From Saccharophagus degradans 2-40 (GTDB taxonomy: Bacteria; Pseudomonadota; Gammaproteobacteria; Pseudomonadales; Cellvibrionaceae), in assembly GCF_000013665.1 (NCBI RefSeq), contig NC_007912.1, positions 2,342,501 to 2,406,500 of the forward strand: 64,000 nt of DNA, written 5' to 3'. The translations under genes and the position numbers were made by a program. How positions within the stretch are numbered: the first letter of the stretch is position 1; every line of letters begins with the position of its first letter. Under the pieces are notes generated by a model. That model searched no databases. It was not told the DNA's origin and saw only the letters and a program-made list of their open reading frames with translations. Shown here piece after piece: positions 54,616 through 64,000 of the stretch.

Positions 54616-57357
54616 CTAAAGCAATACCTCGTCCCAGGTGTGTGCCATTTGTGTAAACGCCACTTCTTGGCCTATAGGTTCAGAAAAATATTCCCCTTGA
54701 CCGAAGTCGCAACCCAGTGCAATTAGGGTTTTAAGCTGGCGCCTGGTTTGAATGCCCTGAGCAACAACTTTAAAACCAAAGCTGTGTAGTAAATCGATAG
54801 ATGCCTTAGCGAATGCCTGATAAGCATCGCCTTGGTCTATGGTGTTTGTAATATTGGGGTGAAGTTTTATTATTTTTATAGGTAATGCGTTAAGGCTTGC
54901 GCAGTCTGCGAGCCCATTAGCAAAACCCTCTACGAGTACGTCGCAACCAATACTTTTTAGCCTGTCCATGCTTGCATGTAAGGTGTTGGAATCTAAAAAG
55001 CTCTCTTTTACCTCTATGCATATTTTATTTTTAGCTGCAGGGCTAGATTGCAGTATATTAATAACGCGTTCGAGCAAACTTGCAGTTTCGAATTGTCTTG
55101 CAGAAAGGTTAACGCTGATAGGCGTGGGTTCGTGCATCAGGGACCAATCTGTAAGCTGTTGCACTATAGTTCTTAGCATCCACTCGCCGGCGGGAATCAG
55201 CGCGCCCGTATCTTCTGGACGTTGGGTAAATCCTTCAACAGTAGGGGCGATGAGCTTTTTGCGGCGCCATTTTACATAGGCTTCGAAGAAAACGGTTTTA
55301 CCTGTTTTGAAATCTACAATGGGCTGATAGGCAAGTCGCAATTCGTTGTTGTGAATGGCATTGCGTAGATCGTTTTCAGTTTCAATTTGTTGTTGTAGCA
55401 GGTTGCGCATATCGGTATCGAATATGCACAAGCGAGATGACTCTTGGGTTTTGGCTTGATACATGGCGAGATCGGCGTCGCGCAGTATAGATTCAGCATG
55501 CTCATAGTTGTGATCCACAATAGCCACACCAAAGGTCGCGCTAGTAACAAGTTCGTGTGGTGAAATTGCAATGGGCTTGGAAATAGCGGTTTGAAGCGAT
55601 TTTACTAGAGCGTGTATGTCATCTTCATTGGTAATATTGTCGATAAGCAAGATAAATTCATCTCCGCCTATTCTTGCAACAAGGTCGAGCGGTGATATGT
55701 TGGACGTTAAGCGCCTAGCAACCTCAAGTAGCAATTGGTCGCCAACCAAATGCCCCAGGCTATCATTAATACTTTTAAATCGGTCTATATCTGCAAAGCA
55801 TATTGCGAAGCGATAATACTTATCTCTGCTGGCTTTTTCTAAGCAACGACTAATCGATTCCATTAGTTTGGCTCTATTAGGCAAGCCAGTTAATCGATCG
55901 TGATATGCTTGGTAGCGCAAGCGTGCTTCTGTGCTTTTCTGCTCGGTAATGTCGAATGCGCTGGCAAGCCAGGTTAGCTGACCATCGAACATGGCAGGCG
56001 CAACATTGGTGTGCAGCCAAACGGATTCACCTTTACCTGTTGCGACTTCAACTTCTAACTTTTGGATTTTGCTCTTTGCAGAGTTTTTTACACTAGACAG
56101 TCTTGGAAAGTTGGACGCGAATACTTCGCCAAATAAAATTTTTACAGAAAGGGCGCGCAGCTCTTCTTCTGTGTACCCAATAAGTCTTTCCATGGCGGGG
56201 TTGGCATATACAAACTTTTCACGCATGGCAAATATGGCAACCTCGGTTGTTTCTGCCAGTACTTTAAAGCGCTCTTCGCTTTCTTGCAGCGCGAGCTGGG
56301 TAGCTTCGCGCTGCCAGCGTTCATATACAAGTGAGGTTAAGTCGGCAGCCGAAGCAGCGAATTGCTGCTCATCAGGTCGCCATTTACGTTTTACTTCTGA
56401 TTGCTCTATTCGCAATACGCCCAATAACTTACTCGAGGCTCGGATGGGAGCATGAATAAAGGCGCCAACCGTGCCGTCTTTTTCTATTTCTATCGCCCGA
56501 GGGTCGTCGTATATGTTTTCAACAACCATGGCTCGACCACTGTGTAATGCAGCCGTATAGTTTTGTATGTTTTTAAGCTCTAAGGTGCTGCCTTTTTTGA
56601 TTATTTTGGTTCGTGCGTTGTAGTGTAAAGCGCATTGGAAGCATTTTTCTTTTTCATCAACAAACCATAGGCTTACTTCTTGAACGTTAAGTGCTTTTGC
56701 CACCGATGCGGCGAGTGTTTTATAGAACGCTTCCAGGTCGTTGTGCGACTCTGTGCGGGTGTTTAGCTCAAGTAGTACTTCGTTCTGAAGCTCTAAGCGC
56801 CTTACGCTGGTGAGAATATCTAAATCTTTTTGTTTGCGGTCAGTTATATCCCTAATTAAAAGCATAGTAACGCTTTGGGTTATAGGGATTATTCTGCTTT
56901 CGTAGTGACGTTGGTCGTTTTGGCTGGTATTTTGGCTAAATTCAAACGTGGTTTTCGCGTTTTTTGTGCGTGACGTTTTTACGGTTGCAAGTAAATCTTT
57001 ATATATTTCTGATTGCATTACATCGCGCAAATATTTGCCCACTTTTTCAACTGCAAAGATAAAATGCGCTGCTTGATGTTCATTATCTTGGAACGAAATA
57101 ATTTTGTCGTTTTCGTCGAGCAGGATAAGTACTTCGGGTATAGCGGCAAACATCGCACGCAGCTCGGTGTTCTTTTCCAGTAGCTCTGCAGAGTTTATTT
57201 CTAACGACCGTTCTAGTAGGTTGCGATCTTCGTCGAACTCATGGTATGCCTTGCTTACGGCGGAAAAAAACGGTTCGAGGTCACCAGAGGTTTGAGCCGT
57301 AGTGTCGGTTAGGTGTTTTCCTATTTGGCGCTTCAGTAACTGGTGATATTCACTCAT
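54616..57357 (-). CDS. PAS-GAF-PAS-GGDEF protein with degenerate EAL domain
   Basis: A 913-residue cytoplasmic c-di-GMP protein. Order: PAS (about 65-170), GAF (about 195-350), PAS (about 360-480), GGDEF (about 485-650), EAL (about 660-905). The GGDEF motif is intact (VARIGGDEFILL), but the I-site RxxD is SPLD, so product inhibition may be lost. The EAL domain is eroded: EAL reads EAY, DDFG reads EGFA, the K-x-D of loop 6 has no Asp (IIKLHPNI), and the later VVAEG Glu is Gln (VVAQG). It is thus probably a diguanylate cyclase with a non-catalytic EAL. The FIST gene lies 9 bp upstream. Confidence 0.9.
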   Translation of the reverse strand: MSEYHQLLKRQIGKHLTDTTAQTSGDLEPFFSAVSKAYHEFDEDRNLLERSLEINSAELLEKNTELRAMFAAIPEVLILLDENDKIISFQDNEHQAAHFIFAVEKVGKYLRDVMQSEIYKDLLATVKTSRTKNAKTTFEFSQNTSQNDQRHYESRIIPITQSVTMLLIRDITDRKQKDLDILTSVRRLELQNEVLLELNTRTESHNDLEAFYKTLAASVAKALNVQEVSLWFVDEKEKCFQCALHYNARTKIIKKGSTLELKNIQNYTAALHSGRAMVVENIYDDPRAIEIEKDGTVGAFIHAPIRASSKLLGVLRIEQSEVKRKWRPDEQQFAASAADLTSLVYERWQREATQLALQESEERFKVLAETTEVAIFAMREKFVYANPAMERLIGYTEEELRALSVKILFGEVFASNFPRLSSVKNSAKSKIQKLEVEVATGKGESVWLHTNVAPAMFDGQLTWLASAFDITEQKSTEARLRYQAYHDRLTGLPNRAKLMESISRCLEKASRDKYYRFAICFADIDRFKSINDSLGHLVGDQLLLEVARRLTSNISPLDLVARIGGDEFILLIDNITNEDDIHALVKSLQTAISKPIAISPHELVTSATFGVAIVDHNYEHAESILRDADLAMYQAKTQESSRLCIFDTDMRNLLQQQIETENDLRNAIHNNELRLAYQPIVDFKTGKTVFFEAYVKWRRKKLIAPTVEGFTQRPEDTGALIPAGEWMLRTIVQQLTDWSLMHEPTPISVNLSARQFETASLLERVINILQSSPAAKNKICIEVKESFLDSNTLHASMDRLKSIGCDVLVEGFANGLADCASLNALPIKIIKLHPNITNTIDQGDAYQAFAKASIDLLHSFGFKVVAQGIQTRRQLKTLIALGCDFGQGEYFSEPIGQEVAFTQMAHTWDEVLL

Positions 57358-57366
57358 TGTGTTCGG

Positions 57367-58494
57367 TTATTCTTCCCAAAACGTTGTAATAGTCATTGTT
57401 TGATTGTGCAGCTCGCATTTTGCCGTAGGTGTATGGGGAGATATTTCACCGTATGAATAGAAACCTGTTACAGCAACCTGCGGGCCTAAAACGCTTCTTA
57501 CAGCTTCTACTTCTTCTTCTGTCCGTTGCTTAAGAATCATTTTTCTACCCACACAGCTTACTAAAACGGCTAGCTCTGCTTCATCCGAATTAAAGTGTTT
57601 AACACTTTCGTTAGCGGCATTCTCGGCGCCAGAAACTAAGCGAGAGAAGTTGGCTTTCATAAAACGGGCATACTGCCCAGTGGGGACATTGCCGGCAAAC
57701 GTCACACTTTGGTCTTTTTCATCTACGCCTAAAATTGTTCTAACAAGTGTTGTATTCGATCCTTCTTCACGAATGGTTAGTGGAAACAGGAGGCCAGCGC
57801 TAGGCAGGCTTTGGGCGTGTTCGCCAAGGTGTTGCTTGTATAATTGTAGTGCAGGTTTGCCGTCTAGTTCGTACAGTACGTTAGCTTGTGAACGTGTTAT
57901 TAGCCGCTCGGTGCCAAAGGGGTCCCAGCCGCCCATACAACCGTGACCAACATGAATGCCGTCGCCATAAAACCCTACGGCAACCACTTGGCCGGTTTTG
58001 GGGGCGCCGTTTGCGATGGTTTGGGTAAAAGTGAAGTCACCATTGTCGCCTGCAAGGCCACCGGTAACGGATATGTAGCTGGGTACAGATTCAACTAGGC
58101 CGGTAACCAGTTCGCTGCCATTGACATTCAAGCCGTCTGAGAGCACAAAAATATGTTTTAGCGGTGTGTTTCTGTGGGCGAGAAGCTTTTGAGCTAATTG
58201 TGCTCCTGCACGTTTGGAGTGGGCTATATCTGTGACTTCGGCGCACACGCTGAATGTTGACGTATTCTTGAAGGTAACCGCAGTTATTACGCAATGATTG
58301 CTTGTTACCCTGGTGTCTTCTATTTCGCCTGCTGTCGAACAGCCTACAATCGTGGCGCAAGGGAAGGCTGTGCGTGCACGCTCATAGTTTGCAGCAAACT
58401 CATCGCGGTGCTCACCTGAAAAAATGAACACTAAATCGGTTTCTTGGGTCGGTTCTAGTGGTAGCGTGTTTATGCTGTACTGTTGAACGTTCAT
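57367..58494 (-). CDS. FIST-domain sensory protein
   Basis: A 375-residue protein with FIST_N (about residues 20-220; ATIVGCSTAGEI, VTGGLAGDNGDF) and FIST_C (about 225-365; ALQLYKQHLGEHA, VAVTGFYSYGEI) domains, a widespread signalling module thought to bind small ligands such as amino acids. The longest frame begins at 58554, but ATG 58494 follows AGGCGA at good spacing and matches the usual N-terminus. It ends 9 bp before the GGDEF gene, so it is likely the sensor that acts on or with that cyclase. Confidence 0.88.
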   Translation of the reverse strand: MNVQQYSINTLPLEPTQETDLVFIFSGEHRDEFAANYERARTAFPCATIVGCSTAGEIEDTRVTSNHCVITAVTFKNTSTFSVCAEVTDIAHSKRAGAQLAQKLLAHRNTPLKHIFVLSDGLNVNGSELVTGLVESVPSYISVTGGLAGDNGDFTFTQTIANGAPKTGQVVAVGFYGDGIHVGHGCMGGWDPFGTERLITRSQANVLYELDGKPALQLYKQHLGEHAQSLPSAGLLFPLTIREEGSNTTLVRTILGVDEKDQSVTFAGNVPTGQYARFMKANFSRLVSGAENAANESVKHFNSDEAELAVLVSCVGRKMILKQRTEEEVEAVRSVLGPQVAVTGFYSYGEISPHTPTAKCELHNQTMTITTFWEE

Positions 58495-58587
58495 GTTTCG
58501 CCTATCTTTAAAAACTGCCTTTAAATGATAGGTGTAAAACAGGTGAATCGCCATTTAGGTGGGCGGTATAGCAGGGGGGAGGGGAAA

Positions 58588-58615
58588 TATGGCGCGCAGT
58601 TTAACTGGCGCCATA
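58588..58615 (-). terminator. 8-bp hairpin after lpxH
   Basis: TATGGCGC (58588-58595) is complementary to GCGCCATA (58608-58615) with a 12-nt loop. On the minus strand it begins 18 bp after the lpxH stop and is followed by TTT, so it is a probable terminator for the lpxH transcript. Confidence 0.6.
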
Positions 58616-58633
58616 GGAACACAATGTTGACAG

Positions 58634-59359
58634 CTAAAGTGGGAATTCGACTAGTTCTACAGCGCTGTTGTCGTCTTTTAAGTACCAGCCGGTTTGCTCC
58701 CAGTCGCCTAACACTATGCGTTCGCACACCCCTAAGCTGTTTGTGTGCTTGTGGCGGTTGGGGCGATGAGTGTGGCCGTGAATCATGAGTGAAGTGTTAG
58801 CCTGCTCGAAAGCTGCATTTACGCTAGTTTCGGCAACATCCATGATATCTTCAGCTTTATTGCTGTTCATGCTCTTACTTTTGGCGCGTAAATCTGCTGC
58901 CATAGCACGTCGGTGCTCGAGCGGAAGAGCTAAAATTTGAGCTTGCCACGCTGGGTTGCGCACCTGCTGGCGGAACGCCATATACTCAATATCGCCGGTG
59001 CACAGGCTATCGCCGTGTAACAAAAGCGCTGTGCGTCCGTCAGTTAAGGTAATGGTGCAGTTTTCTTCAAGCAGTGTAGCGCCAGTAAGTTCGGCGAATT
59101 TACCGCCCACCAAAAAGTCGCGGTTGCCGTGCATAAAATATGTACTAACTCCACGCCCTTTTAGGGCTGCAAGCTGTTGGATAACGTCTTTGTAGAAGGC
59201 TCCGTCTTCGTCGTCACCAATCCAGGCGTCGAAAAAATCCCCTAGAATGTATAGCTCATCGCCTTGGCTAAGGTGTTGCTCGCAGAAATCATAGTAGCCC
59301 TTAGCCAAGTCCATTCGACTCGGCTGAAGGTGTAAATCCGAAATGAAATAGCGCGCCAT
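58634..59359 (-). CDS. lpxH: UDP-2,3-diacylglucosamine hydrolase LpxH
   Basis: LpxH cleaves UDP-2,3-diacylglucosamine to lipid X, an early step of lipid A synthesis at the inner membrane. The calcineurin-like metallophosphatase motifs are present: ISDLHL, LGDFFDAWIGDD, MHGNRDF, LLHGDSLCT and HGHTHRP. The family-specific WIGDD and FRQQVRNP segments distinguish it from other phosphoesterases. Length 241 is normal. Only 2 bp separate it from ppiB upstream. Confidence 0.96.
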   Translation of the reverse strand: MARYFISDLHLQPSRMDLAKGYYDFCEQHLSQGDELYILGDFFDAWIGDDEDGAFYKDVIQQLAALKGRGVSTYFMHGNRDFLVGGKFAELTGATLLEENCTITLTDGRTALLLHGDSLCTGDIEYMAFRQQVRNPAWQAQILALPLEHRRAMAADLRAKSKSMNSNKAEDIMDVAETSVNAAFEQANTSLMIHGHTHRPNRHKHTNSLGVCERIVLGDWEQTGWYLKDDNSAVELVEFPL

Positions 59360-59361
59360 AA

Positions 59362-59853
59362 TTAGGCTACGGTTACTTTTTCAATGATAACTGCATCGTT
59401 AGGCACATCAGCGTGGCCGCCATGCTTGCCAGTAGAAACCGCTTCAATTTTCTTAATTACTTCTAAACCGTCGGTTACCTTACCGAATACGCAGTAGCCC
59501 CAGCCTTGCATATCTTTACTTTTGAAGTTTAAGAAATCGTTGTTTTTGGTGTTGATAAAAAACTGAGATGAAGCACTGTGTGGGTCCATGGTGCGGGCCA
59601 TAGCGATAGTGCCAAGCTCATTTTTTAAACCGTTGTCTGCTTCGTTTTGTATAGGCGCTTTACCTGATTTTTGACTCATATCTTCGGTGAAACCACCACC
59701 TTGAATCATAAAATCTTTAATAACACGGTGAAATATTGTGCCTTCGTAAAAGCCTTCTTCAGCATAGGCTTTAAAGTTAGCTGCGGTCTTTGGCGCCTTG
59801 TCGAAATCAAGCTCTAGGGTGATGTCACCGAAATTTGTATGTAAAGTAATCAT
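59362..59853 (-). CDS. ppiB: Cytoplasmic cyclophilin-type prolyl isomerase PpiB
   Basis: A 163-residue single-domain cyclophilin with the active-site [15 protein letters not shown] segment, [13 protein letters not shown] and a [16 protein letters not shown] block. No signal peptide, so cytoplasmic (PpiB rather than PpiA). It is transcribed toward lpxH with 2 bp between them and divergently from glnS, a conserved neighbourhood in gammaproteobacteria. Confidence 0.95.
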   Translation of the reverse strand: MITLHTNFGDITLELDFDKAPKTAANFKAYAEEGFYEGTIFHRVIKDFMIQGGGFTEDMSQKSGKAPIQNEADNGLKNELGTIAMARTMDPHSASSQFFINTKNNDFLNFKSKDMQGWGYCVFGKVTDGLEVIKKIEAVSTGKHGGHADVPNDAVIIEKVTVA

Positions 59854-59912
59854 TTACAGCTCCAGATTGGTTTAAATAGCACGTTATACCTGTGCAGGAA
59901 ATTTCTGGCGGC

Positions 59913-59918
59913 TATAAT
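59913..59918 (+). promoter_or_regulatory. TATAAT element upstream of glnS
   Basis: A perfect TATAAT lies 95 bp before the glnS start in the glnS/ppiB divergent region. No good -35 sits at 16-18 bp upstream, so the call rests on the -10 alone. Confidence 0.4.
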
Positions 59919-60012
59919 ACGCCCTTTAAATTAGATGGCAAATGGGCTCACGTTCTTCGCTTCCGCCCTGTACACTGCCAACACTTTCGCACTAGATAGA
60001 GCATGTATTTTT

Positions 60013-61707
60013 ATGACTGACACCCCACTGGGTTCCGCAGAGACCGAAGCAGGTAACGACAAGCCGCTTAACTTCCTAGAGCAAATCATCAAAAAAGATA
60101 TAGATGAAGGTCGGTGTAATGGCCTTGTTACGCGTTTTCCACCCGAACCAAACGGCTATTTACACATTGGCCACGCCAAATCTATCTGCTTAAATTTTGG
60201 CCTTGCTGAGCGCTTTGGCGGTGTGTGTAACTTGCGTTTTGATGATACGAACCCAGCCAAAGAAGAAATGGAGTATGTAGAAGCAATTAAAGCCGACGTT
60301 GAATGGCTAGGCTTCACTTGGGGCGGCGACATCAAGTACGCATCGAACTATTTCGACCAATTTTATGGTTGGGCACAGCATCTAATTAAAAACGGCAAAG
60401 CTTATGTGTGTGACTTAAATGCCGAGCAAGCTAGGGAATACCGCGGTACCTTAAAAGAGGGCGGTAAGCCATCGCCATATCGCGAGCGCAGTGTTGAGGA
60501 AAACCTCGACCTACTAGAGCGCATGAAAAACGGTGAATTCGACGAAGGCGCTAAAACCCTACGTGCAAAAATTGATATGTCGCACGGCAATATCAATATG
60601 CGCGACCCTATCCTCTACCGCATTCGTAAGCAAAGTCATCACCAAACGGGCGATAAATGGTGTATTTATCCATCTTACGATTTCGCCCACGGGCAAGAAG
60701 ATGCCATCGAGGGTGTAACGCACTCTATCTGCACATTGGAATTTGCTGATCACCGCCCTTTGTACGAGTGGTTCATTGAGAACCTTCCTGTGCCGAGTAA
60801 GCCCAAGCAATATGAGTTTGGCCGTTTAAACCTAAACTACACGGTTACCTCCAAGCGCAAACTTAAACAGCTTGTTGATGAAGGTGTAGTTACTGGTTGG
60901 GATGATCCGCGCATGCCTACCATAGCCGGTTATCGTCGTCGCGGTTACACGCCAGCGGCTATTCGCAAGTTTTGCGAAATGATTGGTGTTACTAAATCTG
61001 ATGGTGTAGTTGATGTGGCGATGCTTGAGCATGCAATACGCGACGATTTAGATAAAAATGCACCCCGTGCAATGTGCGTGCTTAACCCTCTAAAAGTTAC
61101 TTTAACTAACTACCCAAGCGATAAAACCGAAGTGTTTACCGCTGCCGGCCACCCCAACCGCGACGACCTACAAAGTAGGGAGCTGCCGTTTGGCCAAGTG
61201 GTGTATATCGATAAAGAAGACTTTAGAGAAGAAGCCAATAAAAAATACAAGCGTTTGGTTATTGGCAAGCGTGTTCGCTTGCGCAACGCTTATGTTATTG
61301 AAGCTGATGAAGCTATTAAAAATGATGCGGGAGAAATAATTGAAGTAAAAGCGCGCATTATTGAAAACACGGTAGGTAACGACCCAGAAGACGGCGTCAA
61401 GCCCAAAGGCGTAATTCACTGGGTTGCAGCACATGATTGTGTGGATGCCGAAGTGCGTCTTTACGATCGCCTGTTTGTAGATGAGGCGCCCGACGCAGGT
61501 AATAAAGACTTTATGGAAACCATCAACCCAGAGAGCTTAACTGTACTTACTAATTGTAAGTTAGAAAAAAGCCTTGCTATGGCAACCGCAGGTCAAGGCT
61601 TTCAGTTTGAGCGCGAAGGGTATTTTTGTCGTGACGCTAAAGAGCCTGGCTTAGTGTTTAATCGCACTATTGGCCTGCGCGATAGCTGGGGCAAAAAAGA
61701 CGCATAA
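60013..61707 (+). CDS. glnS: Glutaminyl-tRNA synthetase
   Basis: Charges tRNA-Gln with glutamine. The class I signature is [15 protein letters not shown], with the KMSKS-equivalent [10 protein letters not shown], plus GlnRS-type [13 protein letters not shown] and [18 protein letters not shown] segments. The longest frame begins at 59935, but ATG 60013 gives the family's usual N-terminus and a 564-residue protein; its ribosome site is weak. It is divergent from ppiB and followed by cysS. Confidence 0.95.
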   Translation: MTDTPLGSAETEAGNDKPLNFLEQIIKKDIDEGRCNGLVTRFPPEPNGYLHIGHAKSICLNFGLAERFGGVCNLRFDDTNPAKEEMEYVEAIKADVEWLGFTWGGDIKYASNYFDQFYGWAQHLIKNGKAYVCDLNAEQAREYRGTLKEGGKPSPYRERSVEENLDLLERMKNGEFDEGAKTLRAKIDMSHGNINMRDPILYRIRKQSHHQTGDKWCIYPSYDFAHGQEDAIEGVTHSICTLEFADHRPLYEWFIENLPVPSKPKQYEFGRLNLNYTVTSKRKLKQLVDEGVVTGWDDPRMPTIAGYRRRGYTPAAIRKFCEMIGVTKSDGVVDVAMLEHAIRDDLDKNAPRAMCVLNPLKVTLTNYPSDKTEVFTAAGHPNRDDLQSRELPFGQVVYIDKEDFREEANKKYKRLVIGKRVRLRNAYVIEADEAIKNDAGEIIEVKARIIENTVGNDPEDGVKPKGVIHWVAAHDCVDAEVRLYDRLFVDEAPDAGNKDFMETINPESLTVLTNCKLEKSLAMATAGQGFQFEREGYFCRDAKEPGLVFNRTIGLRDSWGKKDA

Positions 61708-61765
61708 AATAAATTAGAACACTGCAGCTGCTTTAATAAAGCGGTTGCAAACAATTAGGCTAGCT

Positions 61766-63145
61766 ATGTCATTAACTGTATACAACACGCGCACACGCAA
61801 AAAAGAACCGTTCGTACCTGTTAACCCACAAAGTATAAAAATGTATGTGTGTGGGCCAACGGTTTATAACCTTGTGCATATTGGTAATGCGCGACCCGTC
61901 GTGGTTTTCGATGTTTTATTCCGCGTATTAAAAACGCTATACCCCGAGGTAGTTTACGCGCGCAATATCACCGACATTGACGACAAAATTATGAAAGCCG
62001 CCAAAGAAAATGGCGAGTCTATAAGTGCGCTCACGGCGCGTTTTACTGAAGCCTACATCGAAGATATGGCAGCATTGCATAATTTACCGCCCAGTATTGC
62101 GCCGAAAGCAACTGCTCATATAGAGCCGATGATTGCAATGGTTGCTGCATTAGTCGAAAAAGGCCATGCCTATGAAGCAGACGGGCATGTGTTGTTCGAT
62201 GTGCAATCTATGAAAAACTACGGCAAGCTTTCTAATCGCGCGCTAGAAGATATGCTAGACGGCGCACGTGTAGAGGTGGCAGATTACAAACGCTACGCTG
62301 GCGACTTTGTATTATGGAAGCCATCCGCAGATGACGAACCCGGTTGGGCTAGCCCTTGGGGCCGCGGACGCCCCGGTTGGCACCTAGAGTGCTCGGCAAT
62401 GATCGAAACCCATTTGGGAAACACCATTGATATTCATGGTGGTGGTCGCGATTTGATTTTTCCGCACCACGAAAACGAATTAGCGCAAAGTGAATGTGCA
62501 CACGGTGGCGAAGAATACGTGCGCTATTGGATGCATAACGGTTACGTGAATATCGATGGCGAGAAAATGTCTAAATCGCTAGGCAATTTCCGCACTGTGC
62601 GCGATCTATTACAGCAGTATCACGGTGAAACTATTCGTTTTGCTTTGCTAAGTGCTCAATATCGTTCAGAGCTAGATTTCTCTGTAAGTCTACTGGATCA
62701 ATCCAAAGCTGGCCTCGATACACTTTATGGCGCACTAAAAAATGCACCTGCCACCAGTACCGACGCTGTCGATTTAAGTGATAACGCCGGTTACCTTGCC
62801 TTATTAGACGACTTAAACACACCACAGGTTATTGCCGAGCTGCATCGATTGGCCAAAATCGTTAATAAAAACGAAGGCCAAGAAGCTGCAATAGCTGCTG
62901 CACAACTACAGGCACTGGGTGGTTTGCTAGGTTTATTACAGCAAGAACCTGAAGCGTGGTTTAAAGCCACTACTAGTGGCAGCAGTGAGCTTTCGGCGGA
63001 AGACATAGAGCAGCTTATTGTGGAGCGCAAAGATGCAAAGCTCGCTAAAAACTATGCGCGTGCCGATGAAATTCGAAAAGAGCTTACCGAAAAAGGCATA
63101 GCGCTTGAAGATTCAGCTTCTGGTACAAGTTGGAAGCGAATCTAG
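61766..63145 (+). CDS. cysS: Cysteinyl-tRNA synthetase
   Basis: Charges tRNA-Cys. The HIGH motif is VHIGNARP and KMSKS is EKMSKSLGN. Zinc ligands are visible in [16 protein letters not shown] and [13 protein letters not shown] 61766 is preferred over the in-frame TTG at 61745 because TTAGG lies upstream at good spacing. The protein has about 459 residues. The stop overlaps the next start (TAGTG). Confidence 0.96.
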   Translation: MSLTVYNTRTRKKEPFVPVNPQSIKMYVCGPTVYNLVHIGNARPVVVFDVLFRVLKTLYPEVVYARNITDIDDKIMKAAKENGESISALTARFTEAYIEDMAALHNLPPSIAPKATAHIEPMIAMVAALVEKGHAYEADGHVLFDVQSMKNYGKLSNRALEDMLDGARVEVADYKRYAGDFVLWKPSADDEPGWASPWGRGRPGWHLECSAMIETHLGNTIDIHGGGRDLIFPHHENELAQSECAHGGEEYVRYWMHNGYVNIDGEKMSKSLGNFRTVRDLLQQYHGETIRFALLSAQYRSELDFSVSLLDQSKAGLDTLYGALKNAPATSTDAVDLSDNAGYLALLDDLNTPQVIAELHRLAKIVNKNEGQEAAIAAAQLQALGGLLGLLQQEPEAWFKATTSGSSELSAEDIEQLIVERKDAKLAKNYARADEIRKELTEKGIALEDSASGTSWKRI

Positions 63146-63333
63146 TGAAAGCACATAAAGTACTTAATGTTTTAACAGGGGCGATTATTACAATCGCCTT
63201 TTTAATGTTGTGGGGCTGTTCAAACAAGGAAGACTACGAGCAATGGTGTGCTGTGATGATGGAAAAACCCAATGGTGATTGGGTAGACCCAGAGTTCGAG
63301 CAGTTTGCACAGCGATGCTTAGGTGAAGAGTAA
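63145..63333 (+). CDS. Small DUF3012-like lipoprotein
   Basis: A 62-residue predicted lipoprotein starting with GTG at 63145 (GGAAG upstream, one-base overlap with the cysS stop). The signal is followed by the lipobox LMLWGC. The mature part, EQWCAVMMEKPNGDWVDPEFEQFAQRCL, matches the WC..M.EKP.GDW pattern of the DUF3012 family, with two conserved cysteines. Function unknown. Confidence 0.78.
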   Translation: MKAHKVLNVLTGAIITIAFLMLWGCSNKEDYEQWCAVMMEKPNGDWVDPEFEQFAQRCLGEE

Positions 63334-63343
63334 TAAACCTTAT

Positions 63344-64000
63344 ATGAGTAGCCCAACTAAGTTTAGTGTTATTGAAGCGCGCTTCGCAAATTTGCGCAGC
63401 AACAAGCTTTTCGAGTCTTTCGTTATTTTTGTTATTGTCTTCTCGGCGCTGGTTATAGGCGCTAAGACTTACGACATTCCAGATTCTGTTTCTAATGCCG
63501 TAGCTGTGCTCGACTGGTTTATTACTGGTTTCTTTTTGGTTGAAATATGTATTCGCTTTCTTGGCGAAGAACAGAAGACGCGATTTTTTCGCAGTGGTTG
63601 GAATATTTTTGACACCATTATTGTAATGGTTAGCGTAATCCCTATTGATGATAGCGAATTAGCTATAGTGGGGCGGTTAATTCGCATATTCCGTGTTCTG
63701 CGCATGGTGTCTATTATCCCCGAGCTGCGCATGCTGCTAAACAGCTTGTTAAAAGCTATGCCGCAGCTTGGTTATGTTGTGCTGCTCATGTTTATTATTT
63801 TTTACATCTATGCAGCAGTAGGCAGTACTTTCTTTGCTACTATTAATGAAGACCTTTGGGGCGATATTACTTTAAGCTTGCTTACCCTGTTTAGGGTGAT
63901 GACTTTTGAAGATTGGACCGATGTAATGTACGAAACCATGAAGGTCTATCCCTTCAGTTGGGCGTACTATATTACGTTTATATTCTTCACCGCTTTTGCA
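63344..64000 (+). CDS. Voltage-gated cation channel, NaChBac-like (3' end outside window)
   Basis: The first 219 codons of a bacterial six-helix ion channel subunit, which would form a homotetramer in the inner membrane. Segments S1-S6 can be followed: S1 VIFVIVFSALVIGAKTY, S2 AVAVLDWFITGFFLVEICI, S3 WNIFDTIIVMVSVI, S4 with Arg111, 114, 117 and 120 every third residue (GRLIRIFRVLRM), S5 GYVVLLMFIIFYIYAAVG and the pore loop TLFRVMTFEDWTD. S6 begins at the window end. In NavAb-type sodium channels the filter is TLESWSM; here the corresponding residues 187-193 are T-F-E-D-W-T-D. It starts 10 bp after the DUF3012 gene. Confidence 0.9.
   Translation, partial: MSSPTKFSVIEARFANLRSNKLFESFVIFVIVFSALVIGAKTYDIPDSVSNAVAVLDWFITGFFLVEICIRFLGEEQKTRFFRSGWNIFDTIIVMVSVIPIDDSELAIVGRLIRIFRVLRMVSIIPELRMLLNSLLKAMPQLGYVVLLMFIIFYIYAAVGSTFFATINEDLWGDITLSLLTLFRVMTFEDWTDVMYETMKVYPFSWAYYITFIFFTAFA

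Overview
The window is a gene-dense stretch of a gammaproteobacterial chromosome. Gene content and moderate GC fit a marine member of the Cellvibrionaceae, with Saccharophagus/Teredinibacter-like genomes the closest I can name. That placement is inference: it rests on a complete System I cytochrome c maturation set, ZipA, AcnB, CmoA/CmoB/CmoM, MiaE, a FadD/acyl-CoA dehydrogenase pair, PHA depolymerase and hexuronate catabolism. No prophage, CRISPR array, rRNA operon or intact transposase was seen.

Layout. 1-2.1 kb: 3' end of glutathione reductase, then cmoB and cmoA on the minus strand. 2.3-4.7 kb: a response regulator-TPR / soluble histidine kinase pair. 4.7-8.1 kb: thioesterase and an M16C peptidase. 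8.3-15.1 kb: MazG-like hydrolase, cmoM, J-domain membrane protein, ppx, msrA, and small FlhB-C-like and FliK-like genes. 15.3-20.9 kb: ccmABCDEFG. 20.9-25.3 kb: a 131-bp inverted-repeat element, agmatine-to-putrescine genes (aguA, aguB), phaZ, an exported hypothetical, and tRNA-Val/tRNA-Asp. 25.6-27.3 kb: ccmH and ccmI, split from the rest of the ccm set. 27.5-34.2 kb: smc, zipA, ligA. 34.2-36.6 kb: an SLT-like lipoprotein, two orphan genes and an AraC regulator. 36.7-40.3 kb: fatty acid genes. 40.3-43.6 kb: a DUF6471 gene beside a second copy of the repeat element, a patatin-like protein, a DMT transporter and an orphan. 43.8-49.2 kb: uxuA-gntP behind a LacI-type operator, and acnB. 49.7-54.6 kb: a DUF1289 protein, miaE, and a TonB receptor beside a PQQ-type aldose dehydrogenase. 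54.6-58.5 kb: a GGDEF/degenerate-EAL protein with a FIST sensor. 58.6-63.3 kb: lpxH, ppiB, glnS, cysS and a DUF3012 lipoprotein. 63.3-64 kb: the 5' part of a voltage-gated cation channel gene.

Themes. Wobble-uridine modification (CmoA, CmoB, CmoM) sits in one 9-kb span, and a tRNA-Val(UAC), a classical substrate, is encoded 16 kb away. CcmA-I build the apparatus that would attach heme to the cytochrome c domain of the aldose dehydrogenase near 54 kb. The points most worth checking are the two-copy inverted-repeat element and the chimeric ORF beside it, the channel filter sequence that resembles an engineered Ca2+ channel, the possible PQQ uptake receptor, the PAS/GAF cyclase with a dead EAL domain, and the candidate operators upstream of gntP, acnB and the orphan at 43.3 kb.
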